Assembly (NCBI RefSeq): GCF_902167635.1
Contig: NZ_CABHMS010000005.1
Coordinates: 186,001-250,000, forward strand
Source of the DNA: Chitinophaga vietnamensis
GTDB lineage: Bacteria; Bacteroidota; Bacteroidia; Chitinophagales; Chitinophagaceae
Reading direction: 5' to 3'
Length of the DNA stretch: 64,000 nucleotides
Position numbers and translations under genes: made by a program. Position 1 is the stretch's first letter; each line of letters opens with the position of its first letter. Below are positions 27,301-36,410 of this stretch, piece after piece. The notes beneath the pieces are model-generated. The model was given only the letters and a program-made list of their open reading frames with translations, was not told the DNA's origin and made no database searches.

Positions 27301-27735
27301 TTATTGTTCCATGCTTGCCTTCATATCGGCAGGCAGTTTCGTTACTTTTCTCTGGTGGTAGTCGAAACAGATCATGCCTGTTTTGGCTTCTGCCACTACA
27401 ATGGTCTTGCTTTCACGTTGTGTGGTGATACGGTAGAAGAGGTCAAAGCCGAAGGGGCTGAAATCGCCCGCTGCTACCTCCACAAGGAAGGTATCACCAT
27501 GGAAAGCTTCGCTCTTGTAGCTTATGGCTACGTCCACTATAATTAAGCCTTTGCCCGTTTCATGGTCCAGCTCTTTCGTCCCGATGCTCTTCAGGTATTG
27601 CACCCTTGCCTCGTGAAGGATGGAGAGAATGGCGTCATTGCCTACATGTCCGCCATAGTTCATATCCTGGATCCTAACAGGAATATGGGTGCTGAAAGGA
27701 AAAGCTGCCGGTAGTTCTATTTTGATCCTTGCCAT
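27301..27735 (-). CDS. Hotdog-fold acyl-CoA thioesterase
   Basis: A 144-residue hotdog protein of the 4-hydroxybenzoyl-CoA thioesterase type. It shows the N-terminal strand IPVRIQDMNYGGHVGNDAILSILHEARVQYL, with the Asp-Met-Asn-x-x-GHV active-site pattern common to YbgC-like thioesterases, and the later strand VVAEAKTGMICFDYHQRKVTKLP. It likely hydrolyses acyl-CoA esters in the cytosol. It lies 12 bp upstream of the nitroreductase and 21 bp downstream of the RdgB gene, all leftward, forming one operon. Confidence 0.87.
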   Translation of the reverse strand: MARIKIELPAAFPFSTHIPVRIQDMNYGGHVGNDAILSILHEARVQYLKSIGTKELDHETGKGLIIVDVAISYKSEAFHGDTFLVEVAAGDFSPFGFDLFYRITTQRESKTIVVAEAKTGMICFDYHQRKVTKLPADMKASMEQ

Positions 27736-27756
27736 TATATTATTTATAGGTAGATA

Positions 27757-28338
27757 CTAAACTTTTGCTGATTGAAGGAAATCCACAAACTGACGGAAAG
27801 CCCTCGCCCGGTGACTGTATTGGTTCTTCTCTGCCAGGTCCATCTCTGCAAATGCCCTGGTTTCGCCTTCCGGCACAAATATCGGGTCATAGCCAAAACC
27901 TTTGTCGCCATGTACCGTTGTGGTAATATGGCCACGGCTCACGCCTTCAAACTGGTATTCCTCTCCGTTCAATATCAGTGATATCACGGTACGGAACTGC
28001 GCGCTGCGGTTTGTTTTGCCTTCCATCTCCTGCAATACCTTGGCGATGTTATCCGCTGCCAGCTTGGTTTCGCCGGCATAACGGGCGGATAATACGCCCG
28101 GTGCGCCATGCAGCGCATCGATCTCCAGGCCGGTATCTTCACCGAAGCAGCTCAGACCCGTCATTCGGTGGATGGTCGTTGATTTCTCGCGGGCATTGGC
28201 TTCCAGCGTATCATGCGGTTCCGGTATATCGATATCAATGCCCGCCTCTTTCAGCGTGATGATCTCGAACCGGTCGCCCAGCAGCGAACGGAATTCTTTC
28301 ACCTTGTTATCATTGTTCGTCGCAAAGATCAATTTCAT
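27757..28338 (-). CDS. rdgB: XTP/dITP diphosphatase (non-canonical purine NTP pyrophosphatase)
   Basis: A 193-residue Ham1/RdgB enzyme that hydrolyses dITP, XTP and related damaged nucleotides to monophosphates. Family motifs are intact: LIFATNNDNKVKEFRSLL at the N-terminus, GLSCFGEDTGLEIDALHGAPGVLSARYAG with the catalytic Asp, GDKGFGYDPIFVPEGETRAFAEM, and KNQYSHRARAF at the C-terminus. It sits in a leftward operon between an unrecognised protein and a thioesterase. Confidence 0.96.
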   Translation of the reverse strand: MKLIFATNNDNKVKEFRSLLGDRFEIITLKEAGIDIDIPEPHDTLEANAREKSTTIHRMTGLSCFGEDTGLEIDALHGAPGVLSARYAGETKLAADNIAKVLQEMEGKTNRSAQFRTVISLILNGEEYQFEGVSRGHITTTVHGDKGFGYDPIFVPEGETRAFAEMDLAEKNQYSHRARAFRQFVDFLQSAKV

Positions 28339-28367
28339 ATAGTCGTTTACGTTTGCCTTTTATTGTA

Positions 28368-28868
28368 TCAGATGCCTAATAGTTGTTTCAAGCCTGCCCA
28401 GAGCTTCGCTTTCAGCATTTTATCCGTGCCGATCAATTGCAGCTCGTCGGAAAACAGGAAGGTGGCGCCGTTCACCGTCACCAGCTGGTATAAAGGGATT
28501 TCTTCTCCCAATCCCACCTGCGCCGGCGTAATGCCAAACAGTACGCCCTGCTTGATAAGCACGCCCGCCTGCCAGTCGATAAGGCTCAATCCCCGCGCTG
28601 AAACTGTGTTGATCAGCGATACATCCTGCATGCCCAGTTTACAGGCATTTAATATATTGGTAAGGAGGTTGAATAATTCCTCGTTTAAATACGCTTCATT
28701 TTCGTTTTGTATGAAGAGCGCAATGTTTTTTTGATTTTCTCCTAAATATTTCACTTTAGGGGCTGCTTTTTGCGGCGCCGCAACAGGCGTGCTTTTCCCG
28801 GGAATGATCGGCTGGGTAAAGATTTTAGCCACAAAGTAAGGGTCGAGTTCCAGTTGCTCAAGTGACAT
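28368..28868 (-). CDS. Unrecognised cytoplasmic protein, distantly DNA polymerase III psi-like
   Basis: A 166-residue soluble protein; no signal peptide or membrane segment. A basic, Pro/Ala-rich linker (about 25-40, PVAAPQKAAPKVKYLGENQ) precedes a compact alpha/beta domain (about 42-166). The end, FSDELQLIGTDKMLKAKLWAGLKQLLGI, resembles the C-terminal helix of HolD (psi), where L-x-x-N-P-x-x-(R/K)-x-x-LW occurs. That likeness is weak, and I would not name it on sequence alone. It is first in the leftward operon with rdgB (29-bp gap), which would suit a replication or nucleotide-pool role. Confidence 0.7.
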   Translation of the reverse strand: MSLEQLELDPYFVAKIFTQPIIPGKSTPVAAPQKAAPKVKYLGENQKNIALFIQNENEAYLNEELFNLLTNILNACKLGMQDVSLINTVSARGLSLIDWQAGVLIKQGVLFGITPAQVGLGEEIPLYQLVTVNGATFLFSDELQLIGTDKMLKAKLWAGLKQLLGI

Positions 28869-28996
28869 ACTTATTATGATTTAATTTTATGTGACAATCC
28901 CGCGTGGGGAAAAATCAGTTTATTTGCACTGCCGTCCATCCAGACGGGCCCTATGCCGATAAAAATGTAAAAATATTGAGATAAAATTGATTAACC

Positions 28997-30094
28997 ATGA
29001 TGGTAGCAAAATCAACAGTTAAGGAAGAAGCACTGCAGAAGATCAAAGTCACAAAAACTACCGCGAGCAGGTTAAGTGAAGTGGATTTTGACAATCTGGT
29101 TTTTGGGAAAAAATACGCCGACCATATGCTGGTGGCGGATTTCGACGGGAAAGAATGGAAAAATGCCCAGATACTCCCTTTCCAGAACCTTTCCGTAAGC
29201 CCCTCCAACGCCGCCTGGCACTATGGCCAGGCTATCTTTGAAGGTATCAAAGCTTATAAGGATCCCCAGGGTAATCCCATGATCTTCCGCCCTTACGATA
29301 ACTACAAGCGCTTCAATATCTCCGCAGAAAGAATGGGCATGCCCGAAGTGCCGGAATGGCTCTTTATCGGTGGCCTGGATCTTCTCATTGACCTGGACCG
29401 CAATTGGATACCCACCGGCGACGGCTGTTCCCTCTACCTGCGTCCTTTCATGATCGCTGCGGATGAGTTCATCGGCGTTCGCCCTTCTGATACTTACAAG
29501 TTCGCTATTATCAACTCACCTTCCGGCCCTTATTTTAATAAGCCGATCAAATTGCTGGTGCAGGATAAATATGTACGCGCTTTCCCCGGCGGGGTGGGCT
29601 ATGCCAAGGCCGCAGGTAACTACGGCGGCGCCATGTATCCTACCATGCAGGCCAGGAAACAGGGTTATGACCAGATACTGTGGGTAGACGGCTACGAACA
29701 CAAATACCTGCAGGAATGCGGCACCATGAATGTTTTTGCGATCATTGGCAATACTGCTGTCACACCGGATCTTACCCAGGGCACCATCCTTGAGGGCGTT
29801 ACGCGCGCCAGCGTGATGGATGTACTCTCCGACATGGGCCTCACGGTGGAGGAAAGGCCGGTTTCCATCGATGAGATCGTGACGGCCTATAAAAAAGGCA
29901 GCCTCCGCGAAGTGTTCGGCACCGGCACCGCTGCCAGCGTGGCCTACGTAGAACAGCTGGATTACAAGGACGAACACCTGCGGCTCGACACTGCTAAATA
30001 TGAAGTGGGCGCCGAAGTGATTCGCCGTTTGGATGCGATCCGTACCGGCAGGGCAGCAGATACCCGCCACTGGAATTATCGGGTAGGTGAATAA
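28997..30094 (+). CDS. ilvE: Branched-chain-amino-acid aminotransferase, type II
   Basis: A 365-residue PLP enzyme transferring the amino group between Leu/Ile/Val and 2-oxoglutarate. Characteristic segments are WHYGQAIFEGIKAYKDPQGNPMIFRPYDNYKRFNISAERMGMP, AFPGGVGYAKAAGNYGGAM (with the PLP Lys in the AKxxGNY context), and GTILEGVTRASVMDVLSDMGLTVEERPVSIDEI. The C-terminal GTGTAASVAYVEQL is conserved. ATG codons at 28997 and 29000 are both possible. A strong terminator follows at 30125. Confidence 0.96.
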   Translation: MMVAKSTVKEEALQKIKVTKTTASRLSEVDFDNLVFGKKYADHMLVADFDGKEWKNAQILPFQNLSVSPSNAAWHYGQAIFEGIKAYKDPQGNPMIFRPYDNYKRFNISAERMGMPEVPEWLFIGGLDLLIDLDRNWIPTGDGCSLYLRPFMIAADEFIGVRPSDTYKFAIINSPSGPYFNKPIKLLVQDKYVRAFPGGVGYAKAAGNYGGAMYPTMQARKQGYDQILWVDGYEHKYLQECGTMNVFAIIGNTAVTPDLTQGTILEGVTRASVMDVLSDMGLTVEERPVSIDEIVTAYKKGSLREVFGTGTAASVAYVEQLDYKDEHLRLDTAKYEVGAEVIRRLDAIRTGRAADTRHWNYRVGE

Positions 30095-30124
30095 TCAGCC
30101 AGTTATGTATTAATATAATAGATT

Positions 30125-30157
30125 AGATGGACTGTGAAAAAGCAGTCCATCTTTTTT
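30125..30157 (+). terminator. Intrinsic terminator after ilvE
   Basis: A 10-bp perfect stem (agatggactg, 30125-30134, with 30143-30152), an 8-nt loop and a run of six T. It separates ilvE from the ribosomal genes. Confidence 0.92.
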
Positions 30158-30180
30158 ATGGTAGTTTCTGTCAGAAAGCA

Positions 30181-30188
30181 TACCTTTG
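30181..30188 (+). promoter_or_regulatory. Candidate upstream promoter (P1) of rpsL-rpsG
   Basis: TACCTTTG matches the Bacteroidota -7 element TAnnTTTG and is followed by CA. No good -33 TTTG is seen at the right distance, so it is weaker evidence than P2. It lies just past the ilvE terminator, about 190 nt before rpsL. Confidence 0.45.
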
Positions 30189-30279
30189 CAATCCGGTTTC
30201 AGGTAAGGTATCAATTACCGGCAACCAAAGGCCACCCGGCCCGCCGGGATAATAATCCGGCAAAATTTTTCAGAACAAT

Positions 30280-30311
30280 TTTGTTATTCACATATATTAG
30301 TTTTACCTTTG
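30280..30311 (+). promoter_or_regulatory. Promoter P2 of rpsL-rpsG
   Basis: TTTG (30280-30283), a 20-nt spacer and TACCTTTG (30304-30311) match the sigma-ABfr consensus. The following CCCTCCCAAAA is also found after the fusA and rpsJ promoters. The expected start site is near 30318, about 60 nt upstream of rpsL. Confidence 0.82.
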
Positions 30312-30378
30312 CCCTCCCAAAATCCCATATGGGAAATTTGGATGTCATTGTAAACCGACATAAAAAACTAGGTAAAGA

Positions 30379-30759
30379 ATGCCTACTATACAACAATTAG
30401 TAAGAAAAGGAAGAGAAATTATCCGGGCTAAGTCCAAGTCCAGGGCGTTAGATAGCTGCCCTCAGCGTCGCGGCGTTTGTACTCGTGTGTACACTACCAC
30501 GCCTAAAAAACCTAACTCCGCTTTGCGTAAAGTGGCAAAAGTGCGTTTGACAAACAAAGTTGAGGTAATTGCCTATATCCCAGGTGAAGGTCACAACCTG
30601 CAGGAACACTCTATCGTACTGATCCGTGGTGGAAGGGTAAAAGACTTACCAGGTGTACGTTACCACATCGTTCGCGGTTCTCTCGATACTGCTGGTGTGA
30701 AAGACAGAAAGCAGAGCCGTTCCAAATATGGTACTAAAAAGGAAAAGGCTAAGAAATAA
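30379..30759 (+). CDS. rpsL: 30S ribosomal protein S12
   Basis: A 126-residue S12, at the decoding centre. [19 protein letters not shown] and [17 protein letters not shown] are intact. Both lysines linked to streptomycin resistance (K43 and K88 here, K42 and K87 in E. coli mature numbering) are wild type, as is the adjacent Asp that is methylthiolated. A Lys-rich tail ends the protein. It is first in a two-gene unit with rpsG, 29 bp away. Unlike the usual str order, fusA does not follow directly. Confidence 0.98.
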   Translation: MPTIQQLVRKGREIIRAKSKSRALDSCPQRRGVCTRVYTTTPKKPNSALRKVAKVRLTNKVEVIAYIPGEGHNLQEHSIVLIRGGRVKDLPGVRYHIVRGSLDTAGVKDRKQSRSKYGTKKEKAKK

Positions 30760-30788
30760 CAATTATAAATAGTCGTAATTTTCAATAA

Positions 30789-31256
30789 ATGAGAAAGCAA
30801 GCTGCAAAGAAATTGCCTCTGGCTCCCGATCCAAGATTTAATGACAAGCTGGTTACCCGCTTTGTTAATAACGTAATGGAACAGGGAAAGAAGAGCATTG
30901 CCTATAAAATTTTCTACGATGCTGTGGATAAGGTGAGCCAGATGACCGGCGAAAACGGTTACGAGGTTTGGAGAAAAGCATTGAACAATGTTACTCCTGC
31001 TGTAGAAGTTAGAAGCCGCCGTATCGGTGGTGCTACCTTTCAGATCCCCGCTGAAGTACGTCCCGATAGAAAGGTGTCCCTGAGCATCAAATGGTTGGTT
31101 CGCTACGCTGGTGAAAGAAACGGTAAGAGCATGGCTGATAAGCTGGCAAACGAAATCGTAGCAGCAAGCAAAGGTGAAGGCGCAGCTTTCAAAAAGAAAG
31201 AAGATACTCACCGTATGGCTGAAGCTAACAAAGCTTTCTCTCACTTCAGAGTATAG
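30789..31256 (+). CDS. rpsG: 30S ribosomal protein S7
   Basis: A 155-residue S7, which nucleates assembly of the 16S 3' domain (the small-subunit head). MRKQAAKKLPLAPDPRFNDKLVTRFVNNVMEQGKKSIAYKIFYDAVD and VEVRSRRIGGATFQIPAEVRPDRK match the family from end to end, with normal length. It is followed by a strong terminator at 31288, so it ends the rpsL transcript before the leftward collagen-like gene. Confidence 0.98.
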   Translation: MRKQAAKKLPLAPDPRFNDKLVTRFVNNVMEQGKKSIAYKIFYDAVDKVSQMTGENGYEVWRKALNNVTPAVEVRSRRIGGATFQIPAEVRPDRKVSLSIKWLVRYAGERNGKSMADKLANEIVAASKGEGAAFKKKEDTHRMAEANKAFSHFRV

Positions 31257-31287
31257 TTATCGCCCTAACAGGCAACTCAATATATTT

Positions 31288-31324
31288 GGCAAACAGTTCC
31301 TTCATGGAGCTGTTTGCCTTTTGT
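31288..31324 (+). terminator. Intrinsic terminator after rpsG
   Basis: A 13-bp stem (ggcaaacagttcc, 31288-31300, with 31306-31318; one G-U pair), a 5-nt loop and a T-rich tail. Confidence 0.88.
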
Positions 31325-31349
31325 GTTTATAACAAGGTTCAAGTATGGA

Positions 31350-31404
31350 TACTGCCTGTATGCTCCCTGTATACTCCCTGTATACTGCCTGTATACTGCC
31401 TGTA
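31350..31404. repeat. Tandem repeat, five copies of 11 bp
   Basis: The unit tactgcctgta is repeated five times at 31350, 31361, 31372, 31383 and 31394; copies 1, 4 and 5 are identical, while copies 2 and 3 differ by one or two bases. It lies between two terminators in the rpsG/collagen-like intergenic region and is not in a credible gene. Confidence 0.9.
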
Positions 31405-31433
31405 TAGCGTATGGATAAGGTATGCTCACCATA

Positions 31434-31465
31434 AAGAAAGGGCTGCCCGATGGCAGCCCTTTTTT
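31434..31465. terminator. Bidirectional terminator between rpsG and the collagen-like gene
   Basis: A 10-bp perfect stem (aagggctgcc, 31438-31447, with 31452-31461) with a cgat loop, a T run on the plus side and a T-rich run on the minus side. It probably serves the leftward collagen-like gene, whose stop is 21 nt away. Confidence 0.85.
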
Positions 31466-31485
31466 CATCTCATCTCTCGAAACTA

Positions 31486-34400
31486 TTATTTAACATTCAC
31501 CAGTACTTTGATCTTCCCGGCAACACCGGCAAATTCCTGCAAAGCCTTACCAATCACCTGCCCCGGCCGCACCTTGTCGGGATCGGCCTTCATGGCGTAT
31601 CCCGGCTTGCTGGAAGTTACCAGCAGATCGCCCCGGTGGATCTCCCCGTTCTCATTACATACCTTCGTCGGTATCACACCCACCACGCCCATCGGTACCT
31701 TGCCGGACATATCTGCATCTACCTTTTCTTCTGTCATCAATACCCCCGGTTTGGTGGCATATACACCCACTACCAGGGTGGAGTAGGGCGTGGCTGATTT
31801 TTCCACCATACGGTCGCTATCCGTAGAAATGATCAACACATCCCCCGGTTCATATGTCTGGGCACTACCTTTCACATCAAAGGCTTCCGCCATATCAGCT
31901 CCCCCTGTGACTGCACCGCCATCAAAGAAGCCCTTGCCGGTTTTGTCAATACGGGCAACATTAAGGCCGCCTGACTGGAAGATAGCCACATTACCCGAAG
32001 CCCCGTTGTGGTTAGCAATGAAACAAGTACCCAGGTCATTGGTGGTGGCTAATAAGGTAGTGCCGAAACCCGTAGATTCGGTATGCTCGAAGTAGCCGGC
32101 AAAACCTCCGGTGCCTGAGGCCACGCCATAAACGCCTGCTGCACCACCGTTCCCGAATATGGTATTTACCTCTCCCCGCACGCCGGCGCCTACACTCGTA
32201 GTATTGTTCACGAAAAAATTACCGGCATTACCCAAAGAATGATCTCCAATCACACCGCCGCCTCTGTTGATCACCTGGAGCGTATTGTCTGTGTTGGCAG
32301 TGTTATTAGTTTGAATAAGTACAGCATTGCCGGAGGGGCCGCCGTGATCCAGCTCCGTAGCCGTTCCCTGCCCTTGCGAGTTGACATATAATGCACGCCC
32401 GTAGCCAGTGGTACTGGTATGTTCAAAAAATCCTCCATAGCCTCCCGTACCGGAAGCCACACCGTATACGCCGGCTGTCCCTTCATTTCCGAAAATACTG
32501 TTCACCTCTCCACGTACGCCTGCGCCTACGCCGTTGGTATTGTTGTAAAAGAAATTGCCCGCATTTCCCTGTGAGCGATCGCCAATGGATCCACTACCTA
32601 TGTTAATCACGTCCACAGTATTATGTGTATTGGCAGTATTAGTATTCTCAAAGAAACCCGCCCTGCCGGTAGAGCCACCGAGCCCCACCCGGCCCGCCAC
32701 CGCTGCCGCCGTACCGCTGCTATTGGTAGCAATGAAACCATAAACACCATATCCGCCACCGTCATTGCGGCCTACTGAGGCGCCGATGCCAGCGCCGGTA
32801 TTGCCTCTCGCCGTTACTGCCTCTCCACCGCCGCTATTATCTCCTACAATGCCACCGCCGCTAATATTGGTGGCCGTACCGTGTACTGCAAATCCGCCTA
32901 TGGCAGTGGCATCCACCGCATTACCGCCGCTCTGCGTCGTTACTACCACTGTAGATATGGTATTGGAGGTACTAATATTCTCAAACTTACCCGCGCTTCC
33001 GGTACCGCTGGCAATACCAACGCGTCCTAATACAGCCACCGCATTACCGGAAGCATCTGTTGTAACAAACCCTTCTACACCATAACCTGGTCCATCATTC
33101 CGGCCTACTACGGCGCCGGTAGGTATGCCGGTTGCACTTTGAGTAAGCCCCGTAACTGCCTCGCCGCCACCATTATGCTTGCCAAGTATACCGGCTCCGG
33201 ACAAGGCCTGCGCAAAACCATGTACGCCCGATGCGCCCGTACTGAGGGAAGATATACCATCTCCGCCAACAGTGCTCACATTAATGCCTGTGCCGCCACC
33301 AACCGTGGATATCATCGTTACGCTACTATTGTTGGCATTGTTACTGATGCCGAAATTAGCGGCCGAGCCGGTATTGCTGGTGCCATACACGCCAGTACCG
33401 CTACTGCTATTGCCATATACACCAAAACCGCTGCCTGTTGCATTGCCATATACGCCTATGCCGGTAGGTACAGAACCATACACGCCCCAACCACTGCCAG
33501 CCTGGGAACCCCACACCCCGATTCCTAATCCACCAGTCCCGTTATTAATCCCACGTACAGCAGTAGAGAAACCTCCCGGCGTGGTAGAGGATATCGTGCC
33601 CCGCACAGCATTGACACTGCTGCTGGTAGAGGAGTTTATACCTTCTATGGAAGCGCCTATACCCTGATTTGTAAGGGAAAACAAGCTGGTAGGAAGGTTG
33701 AACGTATTCACATACGGTATGGCGAAACCCGCTGCTGCAGCCGCTGGCGACCAGTTGGTGCCATCAAAGGTAAGTACCTGGCCAGCTGCCGGCGCAGTAG
33801 TAGCTACTGGTTTGCCCTGCAATTTGGCTACGCCGGGATTGGGATAAGTGCCGCTCAAATCACCGCCGGCAGCGCCATTCGGTGGCAGACTGGCAGGAAT
33901 CACACCGGGGGCCAGCTTGGCCGCGGTAACGGCGGCATTTGCGATGGTCGGATTAGGATAGTTGCCAGTAAGGTCACCGCCAGCAGCTCCGGTAAGACTT
34001 CCCGCTGGCCCAACAGGTCCTTGTGGTCCAACAGGTCCTGCCGGTCCGGTCAAGCCTATGGGTCCCGCAGGTCCAATAGGTCCCATCGGCCCGATTGGGC
34101 CTATAGGACCGGTCAAACCTATGGGGCCTGCTGGTCCTACAGGTCCGGTTAATCCCATGGGCCCTGCCGGTCCTACAGGTCCCGTCGGCCCTGCCGGCCC
34201 GGTTAACCCTGCTGGTCCGATAGGTCCTGCCGGTCCTGCAGGCCCTGTTAATCCAATGGGCCCGGCGGGTCCAGCCGGCCCTGTTGCACCAGCCGGTCCG
34301 GTAGCGCCAGTGGCGCCTTGCGGCCCCGCCGGTCCAGCCGGCCCTTGTGGCCCTGTTGGGCCAGGATTACCGGTAGCAGATACCATCGCAAAGGGTACGC

Positions 34401-34779
34401 TCATTAACTGACTGGTACCCAGCTCACTGAAATTACCGCCATTAGTGGCAATTTCAACACGTAAAAACTGATTGGCATGCGCCCAGGGTACACCTGCAAA
34501 AGTGCCGGTAACCGGGCTGCCCTTGCCTATCTGTAAGGTGAATAAACCAAGTTGATTGGTTGTTACATCATGTGTTTCCTGATACTGAACGTTGCCCGCC
34601 GGGGAACCATCCAGCACAGAGAAACGCACCTGCATCGGCTGGTTCGATAGTATTGTACCGTTGGCATTACGCGCCACGGCCTGATAGTTGATGCCCGAAA
34701 AGCCGCTTTGTGCCTGGGTTTTAGTATAATGAATCAGGCAAAAGATGACAAACGTAGTGTATAGAAATATCCTTTTCAT
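31486..34779 (-). CDS. Secreted collagen-like, fibre-type repeat protein
   Basis: A 1097-residue exported protein. After the signal peptide (to about residue 24) comes a beta domain ([32 protein letters not shown]) common to Bacteroidota surface fibre proteins. A collagen-like run of about 42 Gly-x-y triplets follows (about 137-262), mostly GPA, GPI, GPV and GLT. Then comes a [11 protein letters not shown] linker and about 600 residues of Gly/Asn-rich repeats ([17 protein letters not shown], two near-identical [14 protein letters not shown] blocks). The C-terminus ([27 protein letters not shown]) resembles tail-fibre knobs. It has no T9SS sorting domain. It is probably a trimeric surface fibre. 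Confidence 0.88.
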   Translation of the reverse strand: MKRIFLYTTFVIFCLIHYTKTQAQSGFSGINYQAVARNANGTILSNQPMQVRFSVLDGSPAGNVQYQETHDVTTNQLGLFTLQIGKGSPVTGTFAGVPWAHANQFLRVEIATNGGNFSELGTSQLMSVPFAMVSATGNPGPTGPQGPAGPAGPQGATGATGPAGATGPAGPAGPIGLTGPAGPAGPIGPAGLTGPAGPTGPVGPAGPMGLTGPVGPAGPIGLTGPIGPIGPMGPIGPAGPIGLTGPAGPVGPQGPVGPAGSLTGAAGGDLTGNYPNPTIANAAVTAAKLAPGVIPASLPPNGAAGGDLSGTYPNPGVAKLQGKPVATTAPAAGQVLTFDGTNWSPAAAAAGFAIPYVNTFNLPTSLFSLTNQGIGASIEGINSSTSSSVNAVRGTISSTTPGGFSTAVRGINNGTGGLGIGVWGSQAGSGWGVYGSVPTGIGVYGNATGSGFGVYGNSSSGTGVYGTSNTGSAANFGISNNANNSSVTMISTVGGGTGINVSTVGGDGISSLSTGASGVHGFAQALSGAGILGKHNGGGEAVTGLTQSATGIPTGAVVGRNDGPGYGVEGFVTTDASGNAVAVLGRVGIASGTGSAGKFENISTSNTISTVVVTTQSGGNAVDATAIGGFAVHGTATNISGGGIVGDNSGGGEAVTARGNTGAGIGASVGRNDGGGYGVYGFIATNSSGTAAAVAGRVGLGGSTGRAGFFENTNTANTHNTVDVINIGSGSIGDRSQGNAGNFFYNNTNGVGAGVRGEVNSIFGNEGTAGVYGVASGTGGYGGFFEHTSTTGYGRALYVNSQGQGTATELDHGGPSGNAVLIQTNNTANTDNTLQVINRGGGVIGDHSLGNAGNFFVNNTTSVGAGVRGEVNTIFGNGGAAGVYGVASGTGGFAGYFEHTESTGFGTTLLATTNDLGTCFIANHNGASGNVAIFQSGGLNVARIDKTGKGFFDGGAVTGGADMAEAFDVKGSAQTYEPGDVLIISTDSDRMVEKSATPYSTLVVGVYATKPGVLMTEEKVDADMSGKVPMGVVGVIPTKVCNENGEIHRGDLLVTSSKPGYAMKADPDKVRPGQVIGKALQEFAGVAGKIKVLVNVK

Positions 34780-34792
34780 AGCTTTTGTTTTT

Positions 34793-35170
34793 TTATTGTT
34801 GTCTGGCGGCTTTTTCAGCTGATTCTATTCGTATAGCCGGTGGGGTTTTAGCAATATTTGATTGTATCCTCGATGCACTTTTATCTTGTGTTGCGGGTGC
34901 CGGCGTGATTGCGTTAGCGCGCCTGCTGTTATTGCCGGCATCGTTTTTTGTATCAGAAGCAGTGGGCGATTGTGTATTGGTGTGGGTAGCTAATGTATTG
35001 AAACGAGCTTGCGAACCCGCTTCTCCACCCGGTTTTACAGGTACTTCCTTTTGGAGGTTGATCTTGTCGGCGCCTGTTTTTATCGGCACATTTTTAGGGG
35101 CTTGCTGCGCCTGCACGCTTGTTACAATAAGCAGCAACATCAAGCCAATGAATGCAATAAAAAGTTTCAT
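34793..35170 (-). CDS. Small secreted disordered protein
   Basis: A 125-residue protein with a good signal peptide ([20 protein letters not shown]) and a mature part rich in Ala, Thr, Asn, Pro and Lys, lacking hydrophobic core patterns, so probably disordered. It sits between the PorV-like gene and the collagen-like gene with gaps of 35 and 13 bp, on the same strand, which argues that it is expressed with them. No family recognised; it might be a linker or chaperone for the fibre. Confidence 0.7.
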   Translation of the reverse strand: MKLFIAFIGLMLLLIVTSVQAQQAPKNVPIKTGADKINLQKEVPVKPGGEAGSQARFNTLATHTNTQSPTASDTKNDAGNNSRRANAITPAPATQDKSASRIQSNIAKTPPAIRIESAEKAARQQ

Positions 35171-35205
35171 ATGAATCGTTTTTTTGAAGATGAGCGATGA
35201 TGGAA

Positions 35206-36375
35206 TTATTGATCTTTGGCAGCCTGGTGGCCGATGTTATACACAAGCGAGAATTTCAATGTCCGCCTTTCTCTCAGGCTACCATCTGTGGGCATGAGGT
35301 AAGCCAGGTCAAAACCTATGTTTTGCACGCGCACGCCAAGCCCGGCTGAAAAGTGTTGCCTGTAGCCTTTGTTGGGATGCTCGTAGAAATAACCTGTGCG
35401 CACAAAAAAGACACGTCTGTAGGCATACTCGATCCCTGAGCCGATCGCGAACTCCCGTAACTCTTCGCTAAACCCTCCCGGCGCATCGCCGAAAGAAGAG
35501 AAGATCGCCTCTACCACGCCCCGGTTGGGATCTTTGCCTTTCAGTATCTGATTGGTAGGAATGCCGTTTGAATCCAGTGCATAAACTGGTGGCGTGGGCA
35601 CCAGCAGTTTGTTGATATCCAGCGAAAGGGTGAACTCATGATCGGTAGTGTGCACAAACGTATAGCCGGCGCCGATACGAAGGTTCATCGGCAGAAAACT
35701 CTTTCTGTTGGCGTCATCTGTGTACTGCAACTTCGTACCTACGTTGGTGATACTTACACCAAAACAATAGCGGTTGCCAAAATCCAGTTTGTCCACACTG
35801 TTCTGGTAATAGAAGCCGATATCGCCAGCTACCGCGGATGCCGGCTTTTGCTGCAATCCGTTAAAGGAGCCCTGGCCCAGCTGACTGCGCACATATCTGA
35901 TGCCCAGGGACACGGCAGTGTGCTGCCCCAGTTTGCGTGCATAACTGCCGTCAACCGAAAATTCACGGGGATTATAATCTTGTAACACGGTGCCATTGTC
36001 GTCTCTGAAAGTAACATTGCCATAGTTGAAATATTTCATGGAAATGCCGATCCCTTCTGATTCGTGCCAGGTCTTGTAGGCAGATACATAGGCCATGTTG
36101 GACTGGTTATTATTCAACTCCCACATCCAGGGAGAGTAATTGGCGCTGATGCCCCAGTCGCCCGCAAATACAATTTTTGCGGCATTGGAAAACAGCGCAT
36201 TGGGGTCAGGCTCAAGGCCTGTGGTAGCGTCGCCTGTGCCGCTGCTACGTGCGTCAGGGTTTACCAGCAGAAAACTGGCGCCGATGTTAGGAGGCTTTTG
36301 CACGCCCTTCTGCGCAACGGCAGTCGTACATAGCAACATGGCAGGAATGATAACACTGGTGAAGTAATGTTTCAT
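35206..36375 (-). CDS. porV: Type IX secretion outer-membrane protein PorV (LptO) family
   Basis: A 389-residue FadL-like outer-membrane barrel. The start of the mature part, GASFLLVNPDARSSGTGDATTG, and the internal GNVTFRDDNGTVLQDYNPREFSVDGSYARKLG match PorV, the type IX secretion shuttle that delivers cargo to the attachment complex. An N-terminal signal peptide is present. It may be an accessory PorV paralogue rather than the main one, as it is clustered with a sorting-domain protein and a fibre protein rather than with other por genes. Confidence 0.87.
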   Translation of the reverse strand: MKHYFTSVIIPAMLLCTTAVAQKGVQKPPNIGASFLLVNPDARSSGTGDATTGLEPDPNALFSNAAKIVFAGDWGISANYSPWMWELNNNQSNMAYVSAYKTWHESEGIGISMKYFNYGNVTFRDDNGTVLQDYNPREFSVDGSYARKLGQHTAVSLGIRYVRSQLGQGSFNGLQQKPASAVAGDIGFYYQNSVDKLDFGNRYCFGVSITNVGTKLQYTDDANRKSFLPMNLRIGAGYTFVHTTDHEFTLSLDINKLLVPTPPVYALDSNGIPTNQILKGKDPNRGVVEAIFSSFGDAPGGFSEELREFAIGSGIEYAYRRVFFVRTGYFYEHPNKGYRQHFSAGLGVRVQNIGFDLAYLMPTDGSLRERRTLKFSLVYNIGHQAAKDQ

Positions 36376-36410
36376 GATCTCGTCTTTTTAAGATGAGCAG
36401 GTTGATGGGG

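Noticed and set aside
31350-31404. Possible CRISPR array
   Set aside because: Repeats are 11 bp, directly adjacent with no spacers, and there are no cas genes in the window.
31277-31468. Small minus-strand frame across the 11-bp repeat (Tyr/Gln-rich)
   Set aside because: It is a translation of the tandem repeat and two terminator hairpins; no sign of being a gene.
33962-34411. A 149-codon plus-strand frame that also reads as collagen-like Gly-Pro repeats
   Set aside because: It is the exact antisense of the collagen tract. GGN and CCN codons are reverse complements, so any Gly-Pro repeat gives a Gly/Pro repeat on the other strand. No promoter or family match.
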